A DNA stretch of 64,000 nucleotides, taken from NCBI RefSeq assembly GCF_004792695.1, contig NZ_SRXU01000008.1:124001-188000 (forward strand), written 5' to 3'. Both the position numbers and the translations under genes were made by a program. Each line of letters begins with the position of its first letter. Position 1 is the first letter of the stretch. Origin of the DNA: Sphingomonas naasensis. GTDB lineage: Bacteria; Pseudomonadota; Alphaproteobacteria; Sphingomonadales; Sphingomonadaceae. A model generated the notes under the pieces. That model saw nothing but the letters and a program-made list of their open reading frames with translations. It made no database searches and was not told the origin of the DNA. Shown piece after piece: positions 17,369-26,057 of the stretch.

Positions 17369-17399
17369 GAAAAAGCCGCGATCCTCGCGGACCGCGGCT
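17369..17399 (-). terminator. Rho-independent terminator of ctrA
   Basis: On the minus strand a stem AGCCGCG/CGCGGCT (plus-strand arms 17374-17380 and 17393-17399) with a 12-nt loop is followed by TTTTTCG. It lies 22 nt after the ctrA stop, between ctrA and the convergent AraC-type gene. Confidence 0.75.
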
Positions 17400-17421
17400 C
17401 CCTCACCCCCATGAAGCTGGT

Positions 17422-18135
<714 letters not shown>

Positions 18136-18226
18136 CGTCGGTTCCCCTGTCCCAAGCACGCGAGCAAGCCCCGACGGCCGGCGCGCTGGACGATTCATTA
18201 ACCTAAGCACCTCTGAAGGCAAAAGG

Positions 18227-18242
18227 TTAATTTCTGACTAAC
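18227..18242. promoter_or_regulatory. Candidate CtrA box upstream of ctrA
   Basis: TTAA-TTTCTGA-CTAAC has the TTAA-N7-TTAAC layout of CtrA sites with one mismatch. A further TTAACC lies at 18199-18204. The position, about 90 nt before the ctrA start, would suit autoregulation as known for Caulobacter ctrA. Inference from sequence only. Confidence 0.45.
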
Positions 18243-18308
18243 CGGCCTTGTTCCACGAGTCGTAGGGAATCTACCTATTCCGCGAATCATTTTCGTTTCG
18301 AAGTCGAG

Positions 18309-19223
18309 TCACAAATGCGCTTCGCCGCAGATTTTCCTGAGGCGATCGCTGAGGAAATCGATCAGCGCTTCGACCCGCGCCGGGCGCAAGGTGCCCGGCG
18401 GAGTCAGCAGATGGAGCCCCGATGCGCCCGCGGCCCAATCGGCGAGCACCGCTTCGAGCCGGCCCGCGGCGAGATCCTGCGCGACGAGGAAGTCGGGCAG
18501 CCGCGCGACGCCGAGCCCTGCGCGCAGCGCGGGGAGCATCGCGTCGCCATTGTCGGTGCGGATCGGTCCGTCGATGCGCACCGCCGCCTCCTCGCCGCCG
18601 GCGCGGCGGAAGCGCCAGACATCGGGGGTGGCGGTATTGGTGTAGACGAAGCAGGCATGCGTCGCGAGATCGGCGGGGTGGCGCGGGCGTCCGGCGCGAT
18701 CCCAATAGGCCGGCGCCGCGACGATATGCCCGGTCACCGGTCCGAGCCGGCGCGCGCGCAGCGAACTGTCGGGCAGCTCGGCGATGCGCAATGCGATGTC
18801 GATCCCCTCGCCGACGATGTCGACGAACGCGTCCGACAGCCGGAGATCGACCTTGATGCCCGGGTGCAGCGCCATGAAGTCGGCGAGCGCCGGCGCCACT
18901 GCCTGGATCCCGAAGGTGAGCGGTGCGGCGAGGCGAACCAGCCCGACAGGCGCGCTGGCGGATTCGAACGCGGCCTCCTCGGCGGCCTCGCCTTCGGAGA
19001 GGATGCGCTGGGCATGATCTGCGAGCGCGCGGCCGCTGTCGGTGAGCGTCAGCCGCCGCGAAGTTCGGTGGAAGAGCGAGGTGCCCAGCCGCGTCTCGAG
19101 CCGCGAGATCGCCTTGGAGACGGTCGCCTTGGACACCGCGAGCGCCTCGGCCGCGGCGCTGAACGAGCGATGCTCGACCACCGCGGCGAAGATCGCCCAG
19201 GCCTCGAAATCGGGTAGCTTCAT
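18309..19223 (-). CDS. LysR-family transcriptional regulator
   Basis: 304 residues. N-terminal winged HTH (about 1-65) with SFSAAAEALAVSKATVSKAISRLE and LFHRTSRRLTLTD; periplasmic-binding-like effector domain (about 90-295), subgroup close to the large AaeR/DmlR-like set. Start chosen at MKLPDFEAWAIF, since the upstream in-frame extension (29 codons) runs into the divergent control region. It is divergent from the pirin-wrbA pair, with a GTTTCC operator-like array between, and so probably responds to an electrophile or quinone-type signal that those enzymes handle. Confidence 0.92.
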   Translation of the reverse strand: MKLPDFEAWAIFAAVVEHRSFSAAAEALAVSKATVSKAISRLETRLGTSLFHRTSRRLTLTDSGRALADHAQRILSEGEAAEEAAFESASAPVGLVRLAAPLTFGIQAVAPALADFMALHPGIKVDLRLSDAFVDIVGEGIDIALRIAELPDSSLRARRLGPVTGHIVAAPAYWDRAGRPRHPADLATHACFVYTNTATPDVWRFRRAGGEEAAVRIDGPIRTDNGDAMLPALRAGLGVARLPDFLVAQDLAAGRLEAVLADWAAGASGLHLLTPPGTLRPARVEALIDFLSDRLRKICGEAHL

Positions 19224-19239
19224 TTCATATGAGTAACAC

Positions 19240-19265
19240 GGAAACGATCGGTTTCCAACGTTTCC
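19240..19265. promoter_or_regulatory. Operator-like GGAAAC/GTTTCC array between LysR and pirin genes
   Basis: GGAAAC-GATCG-GTTTCC forms an inverted repeat (19240-19256), and another GTTTCC follows at 19260-19265 in direct orientation. It lies 16-42 nt before the lysR start and 58-84 nt before the pirin start. LysR proteins usually bind such paired sites in divergent promoters. Confidence 0.6.
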
Positions 19266-19323
19266 ATTTACCGCATGATCCTGCTCCCTATCTTGGTGCT
19301 CAAGGAACAAGGGAGATCAGGAA

Positions 19324-20022
19324 ATGATCGACAAACGCACTTTCGACAGCCTCGGCCATGCCGACCATGGCTGGCTCAACGCGCGGCACCATTTCAGCTT
19401 CGCGAACTATTATGATCCCGCCCGGATGGGCTGGGGCGCGATCCGGGTCTGGAACGACGACGAGATCGCCGCCAATTCGGGTTTCCCGCCGCATCCGCAC
19501 AAGGACATGGAGATCATCACCTATGTCCGCCAAGGCGCGATCACGCATCAGGACTCGATGGGCAACAAGGGCCGCACCGGCGCCGGCGACGTGCAGGTGA
19601 TGAGCGCCGGGACCGGCGTCCGTCACGCCGAGTATAATCTCGAGCCCGAGACCACGACGCTGTTCCAGATCTGGATCCAGCCTCGTTCCGCCGGCGGCCA
19701 GCCGAGCTGGGGCGCCAAGCCTTTCCCCAAGGGCGATCGCTCGGGTAAGTTCGTGACGCTCGCCAGTGGCTTCGCCGAGGACAATGACGCGCTGCCGATC
19801 CGGGCCGATGCCCGGGTGCTCGGCGCCACGCTCAAGGCCGGCGAAAGCGTCGAGCACATCGTGGGCGACGGCCGCCACGCCTATCTCGTCCCCGCCGTCG
19901 GCGTGATCGAGATCGACGGCGAGCGCGTCGACGCCCGCGACGGCGCCGCGCTGAGCGGCGGCCAGACCGTGACGATCAAGGCGATCGAAGACGCCGAGAT
20001 CGTGCTGGTCGACTCCGAATAA
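19324..20022 (+). CDS. Pirin-family bicupin protein (YhaK-like)
   Basis: 232 residues. N-terminal cupin with the metal-binding FPPHPHKDMEIITYV motif and GTGVRHAEYN, then a second cupin half (about 135-232; YLVPAVGVIEIDGE). YhaK/YhhW pirins act as redox-sensitive proteins or as quercetinase-like dioxygenases in the cytosol. GGGAG lies before the ATG. It is encoded with wrbA, 94 bp downstream across a family B palindrome, and is divergent from a LysR gene. This suggests a response to quinones or related electrophiles; the true substrate is not known. Confidence 0.92.
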   Translation: MIDKRTFDSLGHADHGWLNARHHFSFANYYDPARMGWGAIRVWNDDEIAANSGFPPHPHKDMEIITYVRQGAITHQDSMGNKGRTGAGDVQVMSAGTGVRHAEYNLEPETTTLFQIWIQPRSAGGQPSWGAKPFPKGDRSGKFVTLASGFAEDNDALPIRADARVLGATLKAGESVEHIVGDGRHAYLVPAVGVIEIDGERVDARDGAALSGGQTVTIKAIEDAEIVLVDSE

Positions 20023-20033
20023 TTCCAGTCTCC

Positions 20034-20099
20034 CCTCCCGCTCGCGGGAGGGGGCTCTGCCCGAACACACCCCTGGCTCCTTCCGCAAGCGGGAGGGGA
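20034..20099. repeat. Intergenic palindrome, family B, short copy
   Basis: A hairpin CCCCTCCCGC/GGGAGGGG followed by a second half ending CAAGCGGGAGGGG. Placed between the pirin gene and wrbA; it may weaken read-through between them. Confidence 0.65.
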
Positions 20100-20116
20100 A
20101 CAAGAAGGAACGCCCC

Positions 20117-20743
20117 ATGTCGAAGATCCTCGTTCTTTATTATTCGTCCTATGGCCACCTCGCGAAGATGGCGGACGCCGTCGCCGAGGGCGCGCGCAGC
20201 GCCGGTGCCGAGGTCGATGTCCGCCGCGTCCCCGAGACCGCACCGTTCGAAGTCGCGCAGGCTGCGGGCTTCGTCGCAGATCACAGCCATCCGGTGCTCG
20301 AGGACGTCAACGAGCTCGCCAACTATGACGGCATCATCGTCGGCGCGCCGACGCGCTTCGGGCGGATGGCGAGCCAGATGGCGAGCTTCTGGGATCGCGC
20401 CGGTGGCGTCTGGTTCCAGGGCCAGCTCAACGGCAAGGTCGGCGGCGCCTTCACGTCGACCGCGACCCAGCATGGCGGCCAGGAGACGACGCTCTTCTCG
20501 ATCATCACCAATTTGCTGCACTTCGGCCTGACCGTGGTCGGCCTCGATTATGGCTTCCAGGGCCAGACCGGCGTCGACGAGGTCAAGGGCGGCTCGCCTT
20601 ATGGCGCGACGACGATCTCGGATGGTGACGGCAGCCGGCTGCCGAGCGAAGTCGAGCTCGACGGCGCCCGCTATCAGGGCCGGCGCATCGCCGAGGTCGC
20701 CAACAAGATCGCGGCGCCTGCCCGCGAGCTCGAAACCGCGTAA
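20117..20743 (+). CDS. wrbA: NAD(P)H:quinone oxidoreductase WrbA (type IV)
   Basis: 208 residues, a little longer than E. coli WrbA (198). Flavodoxin-like FMN-binding fold: phosphate loop YYSSYGHLAKMA (9-20), GAPTRFGRMASQ, and GGQETTLFSI, which together bind FMN and form the quinone site. Reduces quinones by two electrons and so avoids semiquinone radicals; cytosolic tetramer. Its 3' end overlaps the converging M15 peptidase gene by 70 nt. Co-regulation with pirin under the LysR protein is likely. Confidence 0.95.
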   Translation: MSKILVLYYSSYGHLAKMADAVAEGARSAGAEVDVRRVPETAPFEVAQAAGFVADHSHPVLEDVNELANYDGIIVGAPTRFGRMASQMASFWDRAGGVWFQGQLNGKVGGAFTSTATQHGGQETTLFSIITNLLHFGLTVVGLDYGFQGQTGVDEVKGGSPYGATTISDGDGSRLPSEVELDGARYQGRRIAEVANKIAAPARELETA

Positions 20744-21492
20744 CCTCCCCCTTCCCGCGCGGTTTCGACGGAGCGGCGGTCTGGCAAGAGCCCGGCCGCC
20801 GCTTTCGTTTGTGTCCGCGCGACCGCCGGCAGCGCCGGGAAGCGCGCCTGCGCCGCCGCGAAGCGCGCCCGCGCCGCCTGTGCCTGGGCGCCGGCATCGC
20901 CGCTGCGGCCAACCCAGCGCCAATGCCACGGCTCCCAGCCGACGCCCTGCTTGTTGCCCGCGGGGAAGGAGAGCTCGAATCCGAATTCGGGCCCGCGACG
21001 CATCAGCCATTTGCCGCCCGGCGTCAGCGCGAAGCATTGCTCGACGGCGCGGCAATCGCCGCCGCGATGGACGAAGTCGATCGCATAGCCGGTGGCATGC
21101 TCGCTATGCCCGGGCGGACCAACGAAGCGCGCGCGCAGCGCAGCGCCGCCGACCGAATCGCAATTCTCGCTGCCGGAGCAGAACACCCGGCGCTGCTTGG
21201 CGATCGAGCGGAAGCACGATACCGCGCCGAGATCGATTCCCTCCGCGCGCGCCGCGGCGAGCAGATGCTCGAGATCGTCGACAGCATCGCGCACCAGAAT
21301 GCAGCCGGCGAGGCTCGGCACCGGCACGAGCGCCGTCGCATTGGCCTCGCCATAAGCGAGGTGATTGAACATCCGCATCGCCGGCGCGAGCGGTGCGGGC
21401 GCGGCGGCGGGCGCCGGCGGCGGCACATCGTCCTCGGCATGCGCCGCGAGCGGAATGCACAGGAGCAAAGCCACAGCCGAAAGACGCACCAT
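20674..21492 (-). CDS. Secreted M15 (VanY/DacB-type) D,D-carboxypeptidase-like protein
   Basis: 272 residues, signal peptide 1-19 followed by an Ala/Pro-rich linker. LAS-family zinc peptidase motifs: GHSEHATGYAIDF (His132, Asp139) and WEPWHWRW (Glu187, His190). Such enzymes trim D-Ala or peptide stems in peptidoglycan. Six cysteines in the catalytic part point to an oxidising compartment. The last 40 or so residues have no fold signature and are encoded antisense to the end of wrbA; this overlap could be a real long tail after loss of an earlier stop. No Shine-Dalgarno sequence stands out at the ATG. Confidence 0.85.
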   Translation of the reverse strand: MVRLSAVALLLCIPLAAHAEDDVPPPAPAAAPAPLAPAMRMFNHLAYGEANATALVPVPSLAGCILVRDAVDDLEHLLAAARAEGIDLGAVSCFRSIAKQRRVFCSGSENCDSVGGAALRARFVGPPGHSEHATGYAIDFVHRGGDCRAVEQCFALTPGGKWLMRRGPEFGFELSFPAGNKQGVGWEPWHWRWVGRSGDAGAQAQAARARFAAAQARFPALPAVARTQTKAAAGLLPDRRSVETAREGGGYAVSSSRAGAAILLATSAMRRP

Positions 21493-21618
21493 GCACCCTC
21501 ACGACGCTGCCGGAATGGCATCCTTTGCGAAACGCCGGGCAGGCTGAAAGGATCATCCACGCGCGCCGATATCGCGCAGCCGCTGGCGCTTGTGCGCCGC
21601 CGGTGGCATGGGCGGGGC

Positions 21619-22269
21619 ATGTTCCAGGACCGTGTACTCTTCATCGATGGCGAGGCGATCGTGATCGACAAGCCCGCGGGGCTGCCGGTCGATCGCCCGC
21701 GCGACCGCTCGGAAAGCCTCGAGGACCTGCTCGACCAGCTGACCTTCGGCTTCCGCCGGCTGCCGCTCCCCGTCCACCGGCTCGATCGAGACACCAGCGG
21801 CTGCCTGTTGCTCGCGCGCAACCCCAAGGCGCACAAGCGCTTCGGCCAGGCGTTCGAGGCGGGCACCGTGGTCAAGCGCTACCTCGCGATCCTCGACGGC
21901 GAACCCGGCGAAGACAGCGGCACGATCGACTTGCCGCTCGCCAAGATATCGAGCGCCGAGGCCGGCTGGCGGATGACCGGCGATCCCGGCGGCAAGCCCG
22001 CGCGCACTCGCTGGGAAGTCGTCGAGCGCGTCGGCGGCAAAGCGATGCTCGCCTTCTTCCCCGAAACCGGCCGCACCCATCAGATCCGCGTCCATGCCGC
22101 CGAAGGACTCGGCCTGCCGATCCTCGGCGACCCGGTCTATGGCAAGGGCGGCCCGGCGGTGATGCTCCACGCCGCCGCGCTGACCGTGCCGCGCGAGGGC
22201 AAGCCCGACGTCCATGCCGAGGCGCCGCTGCCGGCGCGCTTCCACAATATCGGCTTCGGCCGTGGCTGA
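21619..22269 (+). CDS. RluA-family pseudouridine synthase
   Basis: 216 residues from ATG after GGGGC. Catalytic motif PVHRLDRDTSGCLLLAR (Asp56), plus KRYLAILDG and GRTHQIRVH, the standard RluA/RluC set. There is no N-terminal S4 domain, so it resembles the compact RluA or TruC type. It isomerises uridine in rRNA or tRNA; the exact site cannot be told. Its stop overlaps the GTG start of arfB by 8 nt, coupling the two translation-related genes. Confidence 0.92.
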   Translation: MFQDRVLFIDGEAIVIDKPAGLPVDRPRDRSESLEDLLDQLTFGFRRLPLPVHRLDRDTSGCLLLARNPKAHKRFGQAFEAGTVVKRYLAILDGEPGEDSGTIDLPLAKISSAEAGWRMTGDPGGKPARTRWEVVERVGGKAMLAFFPETGRTHQIRVHAAEGLGLPILGDPVYGKGGPAVMLHAAALTVPREGKPDVHAEAPLPARFHNIGFGRG

Positions 22270-22663
22270 GATTCCGGACGAGGCGATCGTCGAGGAGAAG
22301 TTCCTCGCCGCCTCGGGGCCGGGCGGGCAGAACGTCAACAAGGTCGCGACTGCGGTGCAGCTGCGCATCAACGTCTTCGCGCTAGGGCTGCCACCTTATG
22401 CCTATCAGCAGCTCAAGACGCTGGCGGGCAGCAAGATGACCGGCACCGGCGAGTTGGTGATCACCGCGCGCAAGTTCCGCACGCAGGAGGCCAACCGCGC
22501 CGATGCCCGCGAGCGCGTCGCCGAGCTGATCGACAAGGCGCACGAACGCCAGGCGCGCCGGGTGAAGACCAAGCCGAGCAAGGCCGCCAAGGCCCGCCGG
22601 GTCGATGCCAAGAAAGGCCGCAGCGAAGTGAAGGCCGGGCGCGGCAGGGTACGGCTGGATTGA
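22262..22663 (+). CDS. arfB: Alternative ribosome-rescue factor ArfB (peptidyl-tRNA hydrolase, GGQ)
   Basis: 133 residues from a GTG that overlaps the end of the pseudouridine synthase gene. Release-factor catalytic domain with SGPGGQNVNK (GGQ at 21-23) and a basic C-terminal tail (QARRVKTKPSKAAKARRV...) which, in ArfB/YaeJ, enters the empty mRNA channel. Frees stalled ribosomes by hydrolysing peptidyl-tRNA without a stop codon. Its length and tail separate it from release factors RF1/RF2. Its stop overlaps the next gene's ATG by 1 nt. Confidence 0.93.
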   Translation: MAEIPDEAIVEEKFLAASGPGGQNVNKVATAVQLRINVFALGLPPYAYQQLKTLAGSKMTGTGELVITARKFRTQEANRADARERVAELIDKAHERQARRVKTKPSKAAKARRVDAKKGRSEVKAGRGRVRLD

Positions 22664-23139
22664 TGGCCGGGCGCACCGATCGCGCCACGCGCATCGTCGC
22701 CGCCCGCCGCGCCACGGTCTATCGCGCGCTGACCGATGCCGATCTGCTGGTTCGCTGGCTGCCGCCCGCGGGCATGACGGGGCGCTTCGAGGCTTTCGAC
22801 GCGCGGCCCGGCGGACGCTACCGGATGATCCTGCGCTATCTCGACGCGGACGAGGCGGGCAAATCGGGCGGTGGCGAGGACGTGATCGAAGGCCGGTTCG
22901 TTGCGCTCGAGCCCGGCGAGCGGGTCGTCCAGTCCGCTGATTTCGAATCGAACGACCCCGCCTTTGCCGGCACGATGATCATGGAATGGGTGCTGCGCGA
23001 TCTGCCCGGCGGCACCGAGGTCGCGATCGAATGCCGCGACGTGCCTGCCGGCATCTCCGCCGAGGATCATGCCGCCGGGCTCGCCTCGTCGCTCGAAAAC
23101 CTCGCCGCGCTGCTGGAAGCGCCGGGCACGAACGACTAG
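22663..23139 (+). CDS. SRPBCC/AHSA1-domain protein
   Basis: 158 residues. START-like lipid/ligand-binding fold of the Aha1 C-terminal type: VYRALTDADLLVRWLPPAGM (N-terminal helix-strand), GGRYRMILRY, and the C-terminal long helix HAAGLASSLENLAALL. These small cytosolic proteins bind hydrophobic ligands; no function can be assigned. ATG overlaps the arfB TGA by 1 nt, so it belongs to the same operon. Confidence 0.88.
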   Translation: MAGRTDRATRIVAARRATVYRALTDADLLVRWLPPAGMTGRFEAFDARPGGRYRMILRYLDADEAGKSGGGEDVIEGRFVALEPGERVVQSADFESNDPAFAGTMIMEWVLRDLPGGTEVAIECRDVPAGISAEDHAAGLASSLENLAALLEAPGTND

Positions 23140-23148
23140 CTAGGCGCC

Positions 23149-23634
23149 ATGTACAGCTTCGACATCGCCGCCGGCTCCAAATCCGAGCTCTATCGCGACC
23201 TCGCCGCCGCGCTCGACTCGCTCACCGCCGACGAGCCCGACGCCATCGCCAACATGGCCAATGTCTCGGCGCTGATCGGCCAGTATCTGCCCGATCTCAA
23301 CTGGTCCGGCTTCTATCGCAATGTCGGCGGCGAGCTGGTGCTCGGCCCGTTCCAGGGCAAGGCGGCGTGCATCCGCATCCCGTTCGGCAAGGGCGTGTGC
23401 GGCGCTGCCGCGGCGAGCCGCGAGACCCAGCTGGTCGAGGATGTCCACGCCTTCCCCGGCCATATCGCCTGCGATGCGGCGAGCCGCTCCGAGCTGGTGG
23501 TCCCGATCGTCCACCAGGGCGCGTTGCTCGGCGTGCTCGATCTCGACAGCCCGTTGCCGGCGCGCTTCGATGCCGGCGACGCCGCCGGCTGCGAGGCGTT
23601 GATGCGGATCCTCGCCCCGCGCATCGCCGGCTGA
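23149..23634 (+). CDS. msrC: Free methionine-(R)-sulfoxide reductase (GAF domain)
   Basis: 161 residues, the family's usual size. A single GAF domain with the three conserved redox cysteines: GKAACIRIP (Cys74), GKGVCGAAA (Cys84) and FPGHIACD (Cys108). Reduces free Met-R-sulfoxide with thioredoxin. It lies 9 nt after the SRPBCC gene and ends the operon before a hairpin at 23680-23703. Confidence 0.93.
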   Translation: MYSFDIAAGSKSELYRDLAAALDSLTADEPDAIANMANVSALIGQYLPDLNWSGFYRNVGGELVLGPFQGKAACIRIPFGKGVCGAAAASRETQLVEDVHAFPGHIACDAASRSELVVPIVHQGALLGVLDLDSPLPARFDAGDAAGCEALMRILAPRIAG

Positions 23635-23679
23635 ATCTCGCGACGGGACGCTGCCCCGCATTGGGACAGCTTCGGGCCC

Positions 23680-23703
23680 GCCGCGCGATTTCGTGCGCGC
23701 GGC
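23680..23703. terminator. Strong hairpin after fRMsr gene
   Basis: GCCGCGCG / CGCGCGGC with an 8-nt loop, 45 nt after the stop. No T-run follows, so it may be a 3' stabiliser rather than a full terminator. Confidence 0.4.
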
Positions 23704-23761
23704 GTAACGGTTACTTCTTCGCAAGCGCGAGCATGGGGGCTTGCACGAAGGAGTGAGCGAA

Positions 23762-24631
23762 GTGCGCAGCTATTGCTTGGCAGCGGCGGTGATCGCCGGG
23801 ATCGCGGGCGCGACGCCCGCGATGGCGCAGCGCGTGTGGCAGGATGGCCGCTGGGTGGTGATGCCCCGGCACAGCGCGCCGCAGGTGACGCGGAACGATC
23901 GCCATCGCTGGCAGATGGTCGACGGGCGCTGGGAAGCGGGTTTCCGCGCGCCGGGCGGCTGGAACGCCTATCGCCGGATGCACCGCGGCGGCACGCTCCC
24001 GGGCTTTTGGCGGGAGCAGGATTTTCGCATCGACGATTATCTGAGCTTCGGGCTCGCCGCGCCGCCGCACGGCTATGGCTGGGTGCGCTATTATGACGAC
24101 GCGGTGCTCGTCGACCGTGACGGCCGGGTCTGGGATTCGATCGACGGCATCGCCTGGGGCGGCGCGGCGGCGAGCGCGAGCGCCGGCTTAGCCAGCGCCG
24201 AGAGCCGCGCGGGGCTAGGCGCGCCCTATCCCGCGCCGCGGATCGAGCCGGTCGATCCTGATGACTATTATTATGACGACGGCCCGCGGCGCCACGACAT
24301 GCCGCCGTCCCCGCCGCCTTTTGCCGAGCCGGCGCCCTATCATGGCCCGTACCCGGGGGGGTATGCACCATCGGTGGCGCCGCCGCCGATGGTGCAAATG
24401 GCCCCGGCCTGCCCGCAATTCTGCGGCGGCTGGCAAGGCGGTTATTCGGGCATGACGTGGCAAAACGGCGCATGGGTCGGCAACTATGGCGCAGGGACGA
24501 CCGTGGTGGTCATCCCCGGCGCGACGACCACGACCACCGTGACCGAATATGTCGAGCGCGTGTCGACGAGGACGTGGCGCCGCCCGACCAAGCGGCTGGT
24601 GCGCAAGCGCGTCAGCTGCGGCTGCCGCTGA
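23762..24631 (+). CDS. Secreted RcnB-like protein
   Basis: 289 residues from the GTG 8 nt after GAAGGAG; the signal peptide then reads VRSYCLAAAVIAG... ending AMAQ. Upstream TTG and GTG codons in frame are less well placed. Two RcnB-type blocks follow: WRWQ-like HRWQMVDGRWEAG and DDYLSFGLAAPPHGYGWVRYYDDAVLVDRDGRVWDSI (split over 60-130). The rest is low-complexity, rich in Pro, Tyr and Gly, and the last 20 residues are basic with two Cys. RcnB is a periplasmic protein of nickel/cobalt tolerance in E. coli, but most family members are of unknown function. Confidence 0.82.
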   Translation: MRSYCLAAAVIAGIAGATPAMAQRVWQDGRWVVMPRHSAPQVTRNDRHRWQMVDGRWEAGFRAPGGWNAYRRMHRGGTLPGFWREQDFRIDDYLSFGLAAPPHGYGWVRYYDDAVLVDRDGRVWDSIDGIAWGGAAASASAGLASAESRAGLGAPYPAPRIEPVDPDDYYYDDGPRRHDMPPSPPPFAEPAPYHGPYPGGYAPSVAPPPMVQMAPACPQFCGGWQGGYSGMTWQNGAWVGNYGAGTTVVVIPGATTTTTVTEYVERVSTRTWRRPTKRLVRKRVSCGCR

Positions 24632-24657
24632 GGCGCGGCTTCGAGTCACCCTATTTC

Positions 24658-24749
24658 GTCACCCCCCGCGAAAGCGGGGGCCCATCTCGCAAGCCCGCGG
24701 CAAACGCCGTCGACTTGCGCCAAGGGGGACCCGCGTTCGCGGGGATGAC
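24658..24749. repeat. Intergenic palindromic repeat, family A, copy 2
   Basis: Same arms as at 15-118: GTCACCCCCCGCGAAAGCGG on the left and CGCGTTCGCGGGGATGAC on the right, with an unrelated spacer. Lies between two convergent genes. Confidence 0.75.
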
Positions 24750-24763
24750 GTCCTGACCGGCCT

Positions 24764-26044
24764 CTAGCGCTGGCGGCCGCCGAAGGTCACCAGGCTCTCC
24801 GACCCATCGGCCCCCAACGCCGAGACGCCGACGAAATGGTCGTCGACCACCACGCCCTCCAGCGTGGCCTGGTTCGCCTTGACGTCGACATGGTGCTGCC
24901 AGTCCTGCGCGTCGGCGCGGCGCCAATGGACGCGGTAGCCCAAGGCGCCCGGCACCGGATCCCACGCCACCGAGGTGTCGCGGGCCAGCGCGCCGCCGAT
25001 CGTCACCCGCGCCGGCGCGGCGGGCGCCTGTGCCAGCCGGCGGATCGTCGCGACGTTGATCGCCGTCACCTTGGCAAGATAGCCGAAATCCATCCGGTCG
25101 ACGGTGTCGCCATAGACCCGGCCCTTCTCGGTGCGCAGATCCTGATGCTGCGCGTCGTAATTCTCGACGCCCACCGTGAAGCGCACCGCCGGATAACCCA
25201 GCTTGAGGAAGGGCGAATGATCGCCGCCGCGTCCGAATCGGTCGGGCCGGCGGACCAGCACGGCGTCGAGACCCTTGGGAAGCGCGCCCGCGACGCCGTC
25301 GATCGCCTTGGCCAGCGCGCGCGACGGCCCGTCATCCTCGCCGCCATCGGCGCGGCGGGCGAGTTGCGCGTCGAGCGACTCGACCTGACGGATGCCCTCG
25401 GAGAAAACGCGCACCCGATCGGCGACGCGCACCCCATCCTGCCCGATTGTGTTGCCGACGATATCGTTGTTGAGCACCGCGCTGACCGTCCAGCCGCGCT
25501 CCTTAGCGGTCTCGGCGAGCAGCTGGCCGCCGAACAGCCCCTGCTCCTCGCCCGAGAGCGCGGCATAGACGATCGTCGCGTCGAACTTCTCCTTCGACAG
25601 GATCCGCGCCGCCTCGAGCACCAGCGCGACTCCCGAGCCATCGTCATTGGCACCGGGCGCGTCCGAAATGGCGTTCATCGGATCGCTCACACGGCTGTCG
25701 ATATGGCCCATCACGATGACGACGCGTTTCGGGTCGCGGCCCGGCTGGAAGCCGAGCACATCGACCACCTCGACGCCCTTGGGCGCGCGGTCGTTGACGA
25801 AGGTCCGGGCGACGTTCGCGATCTCGATGCACCGGCAGTCCGCGCCGATCCACGTCAGTTCGCCGGCGAACCAGCGCCGCGCCGCGCCGATGCCGCGAGT
25901 CGGATGATCGGTGTCGGAGAGCGTATGACGGGTGCCGAAGCCGACCAGCTTCTCGACGTTCGCCTTGAGCCGCGCCGGATCGGGTTGGGTCTGCGCGACG
26001 GCAGGGGTGGCGAGCAGAAGCGGCAGGGCGGCAACAAGGCGCAT
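24764..26044 (-). CDS. Secreted M28-family zinc aminopeptidase
   Basis: 426 residues, signal peptide 1-18. M28 metal ligands in order: GHIDS (His114), GANDDGSG (Asp134/135), SGEEQG (Glu166 catalytic, Glu167), NNDIVG (Asp194) and GGDHSPF. The C-terminal 80 residues form a small beta domain (VAWDPVPGALGYRVHWRR), like fibronectin type III. Probably a periplasmic or secreted exopeptidase. It lies 13 nt from the universal-stress gene on the same strand and could be co-transcribed with it. Confidence 0.92.
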   Translation of the reverse strand: MRLVAALPLLLATPAVAQTQPDPARLKANVEKLVGFGTRHTLSDTDHPTRGIGAARRWFAGELTWIGADCRCIEIANVARTFVNDRAPKGVEVVDVLGFQPGRDPKRVVIVMGHIDSRVSDPMNAISDAPGANDDGSGVALVLEAARILSKEKFDATIVYAALSGEEQGLFGGQLLAETAKERGWTVSAVLNNDIVGNTIGQDGVRVADRVRVFSEGIRQVESLDAQLARRADGGEDDGPSRALAKAIDGVAGALPKGLDAVLVRRPDRFGRGGDHSPFLKLGYPAVRFTVGVENYDAQHQDLRTEKGRVYGDTVDRMDFGYLAKVTAINVATIRRLAQAPAAPARVTIGGALARDTSVAWDPVPGALGYRVHWRRADAQDWQHHVDVKANQATLEGVVVDDHFVGVSALGADGSESLVTFGGRQR

Positions 26045-26057
26045 CGGGTCTCCGGCG

